From Megaustenia siamemsis (lineage: Eukaryota; Mollusca; Gastropoda; Stylommatophora; Ariophantidae), in assembly GCA_032433765.1 (NCBI GenBank), contig JAVIAB010000159.1, positions 248,001 to 312,000 of the forward strand: 64,000 bases of DNA, read 5' to 3'. Positions 52,942 through 62,475 of the stretch are shown one piece after another (the first letter of the stretch is position 1; each line of letters begins with the position of its first letter). Position numbers and translations under genes: made by a program. The notes under the pieces are model-generated. The model had not been told where the DNA came from. It worked only from the letters and a program-made list of their open reading frames with translations, and ran no database searches.

Positions 52942-53335
52942 CGCTATCGTGTAGATGGTGATAATTATCTTTGTGATATAAGTTATCGTGTAGATGGTGA
53001 TAATTATCTTTGTGATATATGTTATCGTGTAGATGGTGATAATTATCCTTGTGATATAAGTTATCGTGTAGATGGTGATCATTATCCTTGTGATATAAGT
53101 TATCGTGTAGATGGTGATCATTATCTTTGGGATATAAGTTATCGTGTAGATGGTGATCATTATCATTGTGATATAAGTTATCGTGTAGATGGTGATAATT
53201 ATCTTTGTGATATAAGTTATCGTGTAGATGGTGATAATTATCTTTGTGATATAAGTTATCGTGTAGATGGTGATCATTATCCTTGTGATATAAGTTATCG
53301 TGTAGATGGTGATCGGTACCCATTGTGATATAAGT
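52942..53335. repeat. 39-bp array, about 10 units
   Basis: The unit is GATATAAGTTATCGTGTAGA followed by TGGTGATAATTATCTTTGT. Length 39 keeps a frame open (52,855-53,328, repeating YRVDGDNYLCDIS), and the reverse strand is open as well. This looks like a length effect, not a gene. It begins about 80 bp after the I-type LINE. The core TTATCGTGT is shared with the next array. Confidence 0.9.
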
Positions 53336-53460
53336 TTGTGTGTTTGTGTTGAAAGATGGTGTTTAAATTCTGAAAGTTATAGTTTGTGTGAAGAACATTA
53401 TCATGGGAGAGATGAAAGCTATCGCGCGTCGGTTAATCGTTTTTGTATGTGTGTTTATCC
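53336..53460. other. Degenerate transition between the 39-bp and 21-bp arrays
   Basis: About 125 bp with scattered pieces of both repeats (gatataagtt, gaaagctatcgcgcg, gtgtatg) but no regular unit. It reads as decayed satellite and supports a common origin of the two arrays. Confidence 0.6.
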
Positions 53461-56400
53461 TGTGTATGATGTACGTTATCGGGTGTGTGATGTATGTTAT
53501 CGTATGTGTATAATGTACGTTATCGGGTGTGTGATGTACGTTATCGTATGTGTATGATGTACGTTATCGGATGTGTGAAGTACGTTATCGTATGTGTATG
53601 ATGTACGTTATCGGGTGTGTGATGTACGTTATCGTATGTGTATGATGTACGTTATCGGGTGTGTGATGTACAAAATCGTATGTGTATGATGTACGTTATC
53701 GGGTGTGTGATGTACGTTATCGTATGTGTATGATGTACGTTATCGTGTGTGTGATGTACGTTATCGTATGTGTATGATGTACGTTATCGGGTGTGTGATG
53801 TACGTTATCGTGTGTGTGATGTAGGTTATCGTGACTATGATGTACGTTATCGTGTGTGTTTGATGTGCGTTATCGTGTGTGTATGATGTACGTTACCGTG
53901 TGTGTATGATGTACGTTATCGTGTGTGTATGATGTACGTTATCGTGTGTGTATGATGTACGTTACCGTGTGTGTATGATGTACGTTATCGTGTGTGTGAT
54001 GTAGGTTATCGTGTGTGTATGATGTACGTTATCGTGTGTATGATGTACGTTATCGTGTGTGTGATGTACGTTATTGTGTGTTTGATGTACGTTATCGTGT
54101 GTGTATGATGTACGTTATTGTGTGTTTGAAGTACGTTATCGTGTGTGTTTGATGTACGTTATAGTGTGTGTATGATGTACGTTATCGTGTGTGTATGATG
54201 TACGTTATCGTGTGTGTATGATGTACGTTATCGTGTGTATAATGTACGTTATCGTGTGTATGATGTACGTTATCGTGTTTGTATGATGTATGTTATCGTG
54301 TGTGTATGATGTACGTTATCGTGTGTATGATGTACGTTATCGTGTGTGTGATGTACGTTATTGTGTGTTTGATGTACGTTATCGTGTGTGTATGATGTAC
54401 GTTATTGTGTGTTTGAAGTACGTTATCGTGTGTGTTTGATGTACGTTATAGTGTGTGTATGATGTACGTTATCGTGTGTATGATGCACGTTATCGTGTGT
54501 GTATGATGTACGTTATACTGTGTATAATGTACGTTATCGTGTGTATGATGTACGTTATCGTGTTTGTATGATGTATGTTATCGTGTGTGTTTGATGTACG
54601 TTATCGTGTGTGTATGATGTACGTTATCGTGAGTGTATGATGTACGTTATCGTGTGTGTATGATGTACGTTATCGTGAGTGTATGATGTACGTTATCGTG
54701 TGTATGATGTACGTTATCGTGTGTATGTTATACGTTATTGTGTGTGTGATGTACGTTTTTGTGTGTATGATGTACGTTATCGTGTATGTGATGTACGTTA
54801 TTGTGTGTGTGATGTACGTTATCGTGTGTATGATGTACGTTATCGTGTGTGTATGATGTACGTTATCGTGTGTGTATGATGTACGTTATCGTGTGTATAT
54901 GATGTACGTTATTGTGTGTATGATGTACGTTATTGTGTGTGTGATGTACGTTTTTGCGTGTATGATGTACGTTATTGTGTGTGTGATGTACGTTATCGTG
55001 TGTATGATGTACGTTATTGTGTGTGTGATGTACGTTATCGTGTGTATGATGTACGTTATCGTTTGTGTATGATGTACGTTATCGTGTGTGTATGTACGTT
55101 ATTGTGTGTATGATGTACGTTATTGTGTGTGTGATGTACGTTTTTGCGTGTATGATGTACGTTATTGTGTGTGTGATGTACGTTATCGTGTGTATGATGT
55201 ACGTTATTGTGTGTGTGATGTACGTTATCGTGTGTATGATGTACGTTATCGTTTGTGTATGATGTACGTTATCGTGTGTGTATGATGTACGTTATCGTGT
55301 GTATGATGTACGTTATTGTGTGTATGATGTACGTTATTGTGTGTATGATGTACGTTATTGTGTGTATGATGTACGTTATCGTGTGTATGATGTACGTTAT
55401 TGTGTGTATGATGTACGTTATCGTGTGTATGATGTACGTTATCGTGTGTATGATGTACGTTATTGTGTGTATGATGTACGTTATCGTGTGTATGATGTAC
55501 GATATTGTGTGTGTGATGTACGTTATCGTGTGTGTGTGATGTACGTTTTTGTGTGTATGATGTACGTTATTGTGTGTATGATGTACGTTGTTGTGTGTGT
55601 GATGTACGTTATCGTGTGTGTATGATGTACGTTTTTGTGTGTATGATGTACGTTATTGTGTGTGTGATGTACGTTATCGTGTGTATGATGTACGTTATTG
55701 TGTGTATGATGTACGTTATCGTGTGTATGATGTACGTTATTGTGTGTATGATGTACGTTATCGTGTGTATGAGATACGTTATTGTGTGTATGATGTACGT
55801 TATCGTTTGTATGATGTACGTTATCGTGTGTATGATGTACGTTATCGTGTGTGTATGATGTACGTTATCGTGTGTGTATGATGTACGTTATCGTGTGTGT
55901 GATGTACGTTATTGTGTGTATGATGTACGTTATCGTGTGTATGATGTACGTTATTGTGTGTATGATGTACGTTATCGTGTGTATGATGTACGTTATTGTG
56001 TGTATGATGTACGTTATCGTGTGTATGATGTACGTTATCGTGTGTATGATGTACGTTATCGTGTGTGTATGATGTACGTTATCGTGTGTGTATGATGTTC
56101 GTTATCGTGTGTGTATGATGTACGTTAACGTGTGTGTGTGATGTACGTTATCGTGTGTGTATGATGTACGTTTTTGTGTGTATGATGTACGTTATTGTGT
56201 GTGTGATGTACGTTATCGTGTGTATGATGTACGTTATTGTGTGTATGATGTAGGTTATCGTGTGTATGATGTACGTTATTGTGTGTATGATGTACGTTAT
56301 CGTGTGTATGATGTACGTTATCGTGTGTATGATGTACGTTATCGTGTGTGTATGATGTACGTCATCGTGTGTGTATGATGTACGTTATCGTGTGTGTATG

Positions 56401-57958
56401 ATGTACGTTATCGTGTGTATGATGTACGTTATCGTGTGTATGATGTACGTTATTGTGTGTATGATGTACGTTATCGTGTGTATGATGTACGTTATCGTGA
56501 GTATGATGTACGTTATCGTGTGTGTATGATGTACGTTATCGTGTGTGTATGATGTACGCTATCGTGTGTATGATGTACGTTATCGTGTGTGTATGATGTA
56601 CGTTATCGTGTGTGTATGATGTACGTTATCGTGTGTATGATGTACGTTATCGTGTGTGTATGATGTACGTTATCGTGTGTGTATGATGTACGTTATCGTG
56701 TGTGTATGATGTACGTTATCGTGTGTGTATGATGTACGTTATCGTGTGTATGATGCACGTTATCGTGTGTGTATGATGTACGTTATCGTGTGTGTATGAT
56801 GTACGTTATCGTGTGTATGATGTACGTTATCGTGTGTGTATGATGAACGTTTTTGTGTGTATGATGTACGTTATCGTGTGTATGATGTACGTTATCATGT
56901 GTATGATGTACGTTATCGTGTGTATGATGTACGTTATCGTGTGTGTATGATGTACGTTATCGTGTGTGTATGATGTACGTTATCGTGTGTATGATGTACG
57001 TTATCGTGTGTGTATGGTGTACGTTATCGTGTGTGTATGATGTACGTTATCGTGTGTATGATGTACGTTATCGTGTGTGTATGATGTACGTTATCGTGTG
57101 TGTATGATGTACGTTATCGTGTGTATATGATGTACGTTATCGTGTGTATGATGTACGTTATCGTGTGTATGATGTACGTTATCGTGTGTGTATGATGTAC
57201 GTTATCGTGTGTGTATGATGTACGTTATCGTGTGTATATGATGTACGTTATCGTGTGTATGATGTACGTTATCGTGTGTGTATGATGTACGTTATCGTGT
57301 GTGTATGATGTACGTTATCGTGTGTGTATGATGTACGTTATCGTGTGTATGATGTACGTTATCGTGTGTGTATGATGTACGTTATCGTGTGTGTATGATG
57401 TACGTTATCGTGTGTATGATGTACGTTATCGTGTGTATGATGTACGTTATCGTGTGTATGATGTACGTTATCGTGTGTGTATGATGTACGTTATTGTGTG
57501 TATGATGTACGTTATCGTGTGTATGATGTACGTTATCGTGTGTATGATGTACGTTATCGTGTGTATGATGTACGTTATCGTGTGTGTATGATGTACGTTA
57601 TCGTGTGTGTATGATGTACGTTATCGTGTGTATGATGTACGTTATCGTGTGTATGATGTACGTTATCGTGTGTATGATGTACGTTATCGTGTGTATGATG
57701 TACGTTATCGTGTTTGTATGATGTACGTTATCGTGTGTGTATGATGTACGTTATCGTGTGTATGATGTACGTTATCGTGTGTATGATGTACGTTATCGTG
57801 TGTATGATGTACGTTATCGTGTGTATGATGTACGTTATCGTGTGTATGATGTACGTTATCGTGTGTGTATGATGTACGTTATCGTGTGTATGATGTACGT
57901 TATCGTGTGTGTATGATGTACGTTATCGTGTGTGTATGATATACGTTATCGTATGTTT
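53461..57958. repeat. 19-23-bp satellite (GTGTATGATGTACGTTATCGT), about 200 units
   Basis: The basic unit is 21 bp; extra or missing GT pairs give 19- and 23-bp forms, so a (GT)n microsatellite is nested in each unit. From 53,461 to about 53,800 a 42-bp dimer (GGGTGTGTGATG alternating with ATGTGTATGATG) dominates. Longer duplications exist, for example about 54,872-55,070 recurring at about 55,065-55,262. Each unit carries two CpGs (ACGTTATCG), making the array very CpG-dense. Short frames (VRYRVYD, MMYVIVC) are open by chance. Confidence 0.93.
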
Positions 57959-58023
57959 GTGCTAGTATCGCATTAGTTTCCTTTAGAGTCATATCTTGTG
58001 ACTGTGGACTGCTACTATTTGAT

Positions 58024-58200
58024 GATACAAAGTTGACATAGATCACAACACGGCGTATTAACTATGTCATACAAAGTTGACATAGATCACAACACGGCGT
58101 ATTAACTATGTCATACAAAGTTGACATAGATCACAACACGGCGTATTAACTATGTCATACAAAGTTGACATAGATCACAACACGGCGTATTAACTATGTT
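58024..58200. repeat. 44-bp array, 4 units, each with an inverted repeat
   Basis: The unit ATACAAAGTTGACATAGATC continues ACAACACGGCGTATTAACTA then TGTC. Four copies are almost identical. Inside each, TGACATAG and CTATGTCA are perfect inverted repeats 20 bp apart, so every unit can form an 8-bp stem. The last copy diverges after CTATGT. It sits between the 21-bp satellite and the reverse-strand RTE fragment. Confidence 0.9.
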
Positions 58201-58361
58201 TTGACATTGATTCGTGTTGTTAATAATCACAGAATAGGTAGTTGGTTTACTCAGATTTATTTCATAATCGCTTGTGACGTACAGTGGAGTATCTCTAAAT
58301 GATAAATCCCAATACTAACATTAATTTTCTTGACATGGATGCGCTGAAGATGTATAATCTT

Positions 58362-59690
58362 CATCATCATCATCATGTGCCATACCGGTTGGCGTAGGCG
58401 ATCATGTCCCTCCACAATCTTCTATCTACAGTACATCGTATCAGTTCTGTTGTTGAATGTTTTCCATGCCATGACACCAAGCTATCCAGTATTTTCTCTC
58501 TTTGTCGTCCGTGATCTCCCTTTTCTTTTATTTTGCCAGTTGTAACCAAGTATTCCAACTTTCCTCTTCTCATGATGTGCTAAAAAACATGTTGATTGTT
58601 TCTTTCTGATGTATTTTATGGGCTCCCTTTTTGTGTTGGCCTCTGAGAATTTCCACATTGGTTTTTCAGCTGTCCAGGGGACCTTCAATATTCTTCTGAG
58701 AAATCCCATCCCTATGGCCTCTAATCGTCTTTTCATTTGTTTGTCTACTGTCCATGATTCGCTTCCATAGGTCAGAATTGGTTCTATATAGCACCGATGA
58801 ACTCTCTTTCTCATTTTTATTGACATAGATTTGTTGCATAAGATATTTTTCATTTTCTGAAATGCTATTTTGGTCTGAGCTATTCTGCTTTTTATTTCTG
58901 TGGTGCATCTCACATCAGATGTTATTAATGTGCCCAAGTATTTGAAACGTTGCACTTTTTAAAGATTTGTTCTGTTTATTTTTATGCTGCATGATGGTGG
59001 TGATTGTTTCTTCGATATAACCATTACTTCTGTTTTCTTACTATTCAAACAGAGACCCTTTTTGTTGTTCTCTTTCACTATTATGTCTATCATTTCTTGT
59101 AGCTCATTCTCTGTCTCTGCTAGACTGTGTCTTCCGCATATCGCAAATTATTTATGTTGTGACCGTCGACTTCAATTCCTTCTTTGTCTACTATTGATCT
59201 CATAGCGCGTGGCCGTGCGGCTAAAACCCCTGTTCCGCTGGCTGAAAAGCCGGTGTTCGGTGTAGATAGAAAGGATTTTTTCTATCTGGGGTGAAATAAA
59301 AATCCTGAGTCTCACACTCAGTAACCCTCTGGTTCTATCGTTGCCCCCCGACATACACCCGCAATGGTACTATGTGTCGTAAAGATAGTTTTTTTAAATT
59401 TTTATTGATATCATAATATGTTTGCTGTAAAGTGAAAACAAATCCGGCGACAGAACACAGACTTGTCTTTCTCCTTGATTTCCATATTAGAATTGTTCTG
59501 TTTGGTTGTTAATTCATATAGCTGCTGTTTGTTGCCAGTACATGTTTTTTATGATTCGGAGATCCTTGCCATCAATGTTTAAATTCTCCAGCATATTTAT
59601 TATTTCCACATGCTTTACTTTGTCAAATGCTTTCGTATAGTCTATCTTCTTCTTTTCCCTCTTCTTTTCTCTTTCACTGATACCTAAAAG
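58362..59690 (-). mobile_element. RTE-like LINE, RT from motif A to C-terminus, with a SINE inside
   Basis: Read on the minus strand from about 59,690: KIDYTKAFDKVKHVEI (motif A), NMLENLNIDGKDLRIIKNMY, SPDLFSLYS, then the SINE, then GHNINNLRYAEDTV, KKTEVMVISKKQSPPS, QRFKYLGTLITSDV, YGSESWTVDKQMKRRLEAIG, RRILKVPWT, and tail RQREKILDSLVSWHGKHS with RRLWRDMIAYANRYG. The C-terminal frame slips near 58,500. The catalytic YADD is YAED and four bases are missing after it, so it is dead. A short (ATG)n-like tail (CATCATCATCATCAT on the plus strand) at about 58,362-58,377 fits an RTE 3' end. Confidence 0.87.
59205..59403 (+). mobile_element. tRNA-derived SINE with 12-bp target-site duplication
   Basis: About 199 bp absent from the sister RTE copy at 49,320-49,684, flanked by ATTGATCTCATA (59,193-59,204) and ATTGATATCATA (59,404-59,415), a duplication with one mismatch. 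The head GCGCGTGGCCGTGCGGCTAA resembles the 5' half of a tRNA-Leu/Ser type (box A TGGCCGTGCGG), and GGTGTTCGGTG about 35 bp further on is a box-B-like site. A body with TCTCACACTCAGTAACCCTC and a short T-rich end follow. Known: such elements are transcribed by Pol III and moved by LINE machinery. The tRNA assignment is tentative. Confidence 0.85.
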
Positions 59691-60095
59691 GTGTCGTGGT
59701 TTATATCATTTGTCGTTCTTGAGCTGCTCGAATTGTCTGGATTAGTGATTTTCCTTTGTTGTTACATGTCTCTGTCACTGCATCTATCCATCTTCTTCTG
59801 GGTCTTCCTCTTGGTCTTTTTCCATGCATTCTCGAGAAGAACGCCCTTGATGGTGATTGGTAAAGGATTCATTCTGACCAGGTGGCCAAACCATTTAAGT
59901 TGTTGTTGTTCTATATATTCTTGGCAGGGTTTTGTTCCTACTATTTTTCTTATGGTTTCATTTGGTATTCTATCTCTTCTTGTGTTGTTTGTTACTTTTC
60001 TCAAGCAACGCATCTCACATGTATTTATCTTTCTTAAATGTGATTTAGAAAGGTATAGTCTATAAAGCACACATATAGATCTTTCTTTACCTCTA
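59691..60095 (-). pseudogene. Second RTE-like LINE C-terminal fragment
   Basis: Minus-strand text from about 60,080: YRLYLSKSHLRKINTCEMRC, LRKVTNNTRRDRIPNETIRK, IVGTKPCQEYIEQQQLKWFG, HLVRMNPLP. After a frame change it reads KRPRGRPRRRWIDAVTET and IQTIRAAQERQMI. These are the tail motifs of an APE-type LINE (TRRDRIRNE-IR, QLKWFGHL-RM, GRPRRRW). It differs from the tail at 58,370-58,960, so it comes from another element or subfamily, lying directly upstream of it on the same strand. Confidence 0.82.
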
Positions 60096-60368
60096 TGAAG
60101 AGGTTATCACCGTTGTTTATTTGAGACATCTCTTAGAACATATTGTCTGTGACATTTATAATTCACTCTTTCATCCTATCAAATGCTACAACTTGTCTTG
60201 CTTTAGACTTGCTGTTCTATATCAATGTCTTGGGTTATTCAATGCTACTCCGAATCCACTTACTATTATTATCTGGGGCAGAAAACTTCTGGATCTAACT
60301 TGAAAAACTTCTCAACTAAATTATGTCTGGTCTAACTTGGTGTTCACTAGATGATTCTTTATCTCTCG

Positions 60369-60371
<3 letters not shown>

Positions 60372-60401
<30 letters not shown>
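60372..60401. repeat. (AT)15 microsatellite
   Basis: Perfect alternating AT run of 30 bp. Confidence 0.97.
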
Positions 60402-60403
<2 letters not shown>

Positions 60404-60810
60404 ATCTTATTCTCTATCTCTATGTTCTTAGCTCGAGGTGGTTCTTGCCCACGGTGTTTCTGGATGTTGCTCTGATGTTTCTAAAATCATTCTAAATTTA
60501 TACTCTCATATTCAACTCTATATATTCAAATATTTCTCTAATTCAACTAATGCATGAGGTTAAGTACCTCTGCCTCATTTGTATAATTTATTGGCGTAGT
60601 CTCTGTTTAGTTATCTCTCTGCCAATGGGTGAATGTGAACTTCACCTCTAGATGACCTTTGTGTCAAATTTTGCAAAACCAATCCATCTTTACATTTAAT
60701 AAACCTCTGAGTTTCAAAAATAATGCTAACATGAACTCTGTGAGTGACATCTCTCTCATAAATTTAACCTGCCAGCGAGTTTGTTTATCAACCTAATTTC
60801 TGGACACGGT

Positions 60811-60915
60811 GTAGAAGTGGGGGTGAGGGTGAGAAGGAGGGAAAGAAAGTAGGGGATAGTTGGAGAGAGTGAGAAAACATAACTCGGGGAAAAATCACGA
60901 GAAAGAGGAGTAAAA
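60811..60915 (+). other. Purine-rich, G-run tract
   Basis: Almost pure A/G on the plus strand, with runs GGGGG, GGG, GGG and GGGG in 60,819-60,855. The loops between the later runs are long, so a G-quadruplex is possible but weak. It could also be a polypurine tract upstream of the LTR-like end at 61,520. Neither role is proven. Confidence 0.4.
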
Positions 60916-61129
60916 TTGTTTTAGAGGTAGAGCAGGAATCTCGTGACTGGTAAGAGTGTAAACATAGCGGTGAGTGAATGATGTAGATGAATTCTATTGG
61001 TAGGGAGACGAAGGAAGTGAGTTTTGATTGGATAGGGGACGAAGTATATACGTCTCTGCACGGAGCTAGAAACAGGCTCTCCAGAGAATATGCACACATA
61101 GGGAGGAACAGAATCGGCGACGCCGTGAG

Positions 61130-61520
61130 GCGTGAGCCTGTATGGGGCTAAGCGAGCCCAAAGTTTGAATAGCTATTAAGAGATTAGGAGCTAGTTAGAA
61201 CCAAGTTAGAAGAGAGTCTCGTTTGTCTTGAAGAGACAGTGAAATTATGTTAGAGATAGTGGCCAGGACATTAATAATTTAATATAGCAGGAATGATATT
61301 AATCAGGCTGTGTGCGACATACAGTGAGACATGAAGTGATGTCCAGCGGAGAATGTGCATTTCCTTGTACTGATGTGTGAATGGCCGAGCGGGATAACCG
61401 CTGGTCATTGTACACATTTTGTGAATAGTTCGACAGTGTTGGGTTGCTGAATAAAGTTATATGATCTTTCCAACACAAGTCTTCAGTGTGCAGCCATTTC
61501 TTATTCCAGCAGTCGTTACA
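61130..61520 (+). mobile_element. Putative LTR 3' part (solo or truncated LTR retrotransposon end)
   Basis: AATAAA at 61,450-61,455 is followed about 65 bp later by TTCCAGCAGTCGTTACA ending at 61,520, a layout typical of the R-U5 end of Gypsy-type LTRs. No matching TGTAACG start and no gag-pol was found, so the left border is a guess. Inside, TGGCCGAGCGG (61,382) and AGTTCGACAG (61,427) look like Pol III boxes A and B; a SINE head is the alternative reading. Confidence 0.3.
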
Positions 61521-61741
61521 TACGCCACGGCACTGAGCTGAAGAGTAGTTGTCGTGGGCACTTATTAAGTCGGAGAATCAAGAAGCCAGTCAGTACGGCC
61601 CAGCTTACAAGCGAAGTACGATCACGGTACAGTGTGTACCTGACAGTAACTCTGGTCACAGACACGGAGGCTGTTGAGATTGACGGCCGAGAAGGTGTAC
61701 GAGCACGGGCTGCCATAGCACGGCTCGGTTAACATCATTAG

Positions 61742-61966
61742 CATCATTGTGTAGCTGTTTCGAGAGGCTGGGTTACGAGAAGACTATATCATGTTTTCCA
61801 GACCAACAACAGCAGCTACAACAACATCCATTTACAATACAATGGTTCTGTGTGTGTACGACGGCCCTGTAATGTCCTAAAGTGTTACAATTTGGATGAC
61901 ACGGAAAGGTGTTACAACGGTACGGTCTCAAATCAAATTGACATCTATTCCCCACCTTTCCAATAA
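61742..61966 (+). other. 74-codon cysteine-rich open frame, possible terminal exon remnant
   Basis: Open from just after TAG 61,739 to TAA 61,964-61,966, without an initiating Met near its start. It encodes YHVFQTNNSSYNNIHLQYNG, then SVCVRRPCNVLKCYNLDDTE and RCYNGTVSNQIDI: six Cys (one in the upstream part) and several N-glycosylation sequons, as in an extracellular domain. No family recognised. A frame of this length can arise by chance. Confidence 0.15.
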
Positions 61967-62133
61967 CAGCAAAATTTCCCATCCGCAAACTTGCTATGTT
62001 GTTCTGAGTATGTGTTATTAATGTACTGCTATCACCCACTTAACTATGAGTAAACTTCTAAAATATCCGACCTATGCAATAACTCTATCTCCCATTATGT
62101 GATCTATTCTATCCCACTCTATATACTATAACA

Positions 62134-62475
62134 TGTGTGGTGAACGTTATCGCGCGTGTGTGATGTACGTTATCGTTTGAATGATGTACCTTATCGTATA
62201 TGTGATGTGTATGTTATCGTGTGTATGATGTACGTTATCGTGTATGTGTGATGTACGTTATCGTTTGAATGATGTACCTTATCGTTTGTGTGATGTGCAT
62301 GTTATCGTGTGTGTCATGTACGTTATCGCGTGTATAATGTACCTTAATGTTCGTGTGATATACCTGATAGCGTTTATGATGAACGTTGTCGTGTGTGATG
62401 AACGTAATCTTGTGAGTGATATATTTTATTGTGTGTGATGTACTTTATCATCTGCGTGATATACGTTATCGTGTT
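62134..62475. repeat. Degenerate outlier of the 21-bp satellite
   Basis: About 15 diverged units with the core GATGTACGTTATCGTGT, also as GATGTACCTTATCGTTTGA and GATGTGTATGTTATCGTG. It is the same family as 53,461-57,958, about 4.2 kb away and separated by LINE and LTR-like sequence. Its last unit overlaps the 3' end of the GPCR reading frame. Confidence 0.88.

Larger units (their letters stand above)
60096..61129. other. AT-rich interval without recognised genes
   Basis: Short frames only (up to about 100 codons, none recognisable). Contains the (AT)n at 60,372-60,401 and a purine-rich tract at 60,811-60,915. I see no splice-bounded exon, tRNA or known repeat here. Confidence 0.5.

Noticed and set aside
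52855..53328. 157-codon frame repeating YRVDGDNYLCDIS
   Set aside because: The 39-bp unit keeps frames open; the opposite strand is open over the same stretch, so this is a length effect and not a repeat protein.
53461..57958. Telomeric or centromeric repeat
   Set aside because: The unit is not a known telomere motif, the array is internal, and it is only 4.5 kb; nothing supports a centromere.
61376..61440. A functional tRNA gene
   Set aside because: Box-like motifs are present, but no acceptor stem or anticodon arm can be folded by eye.
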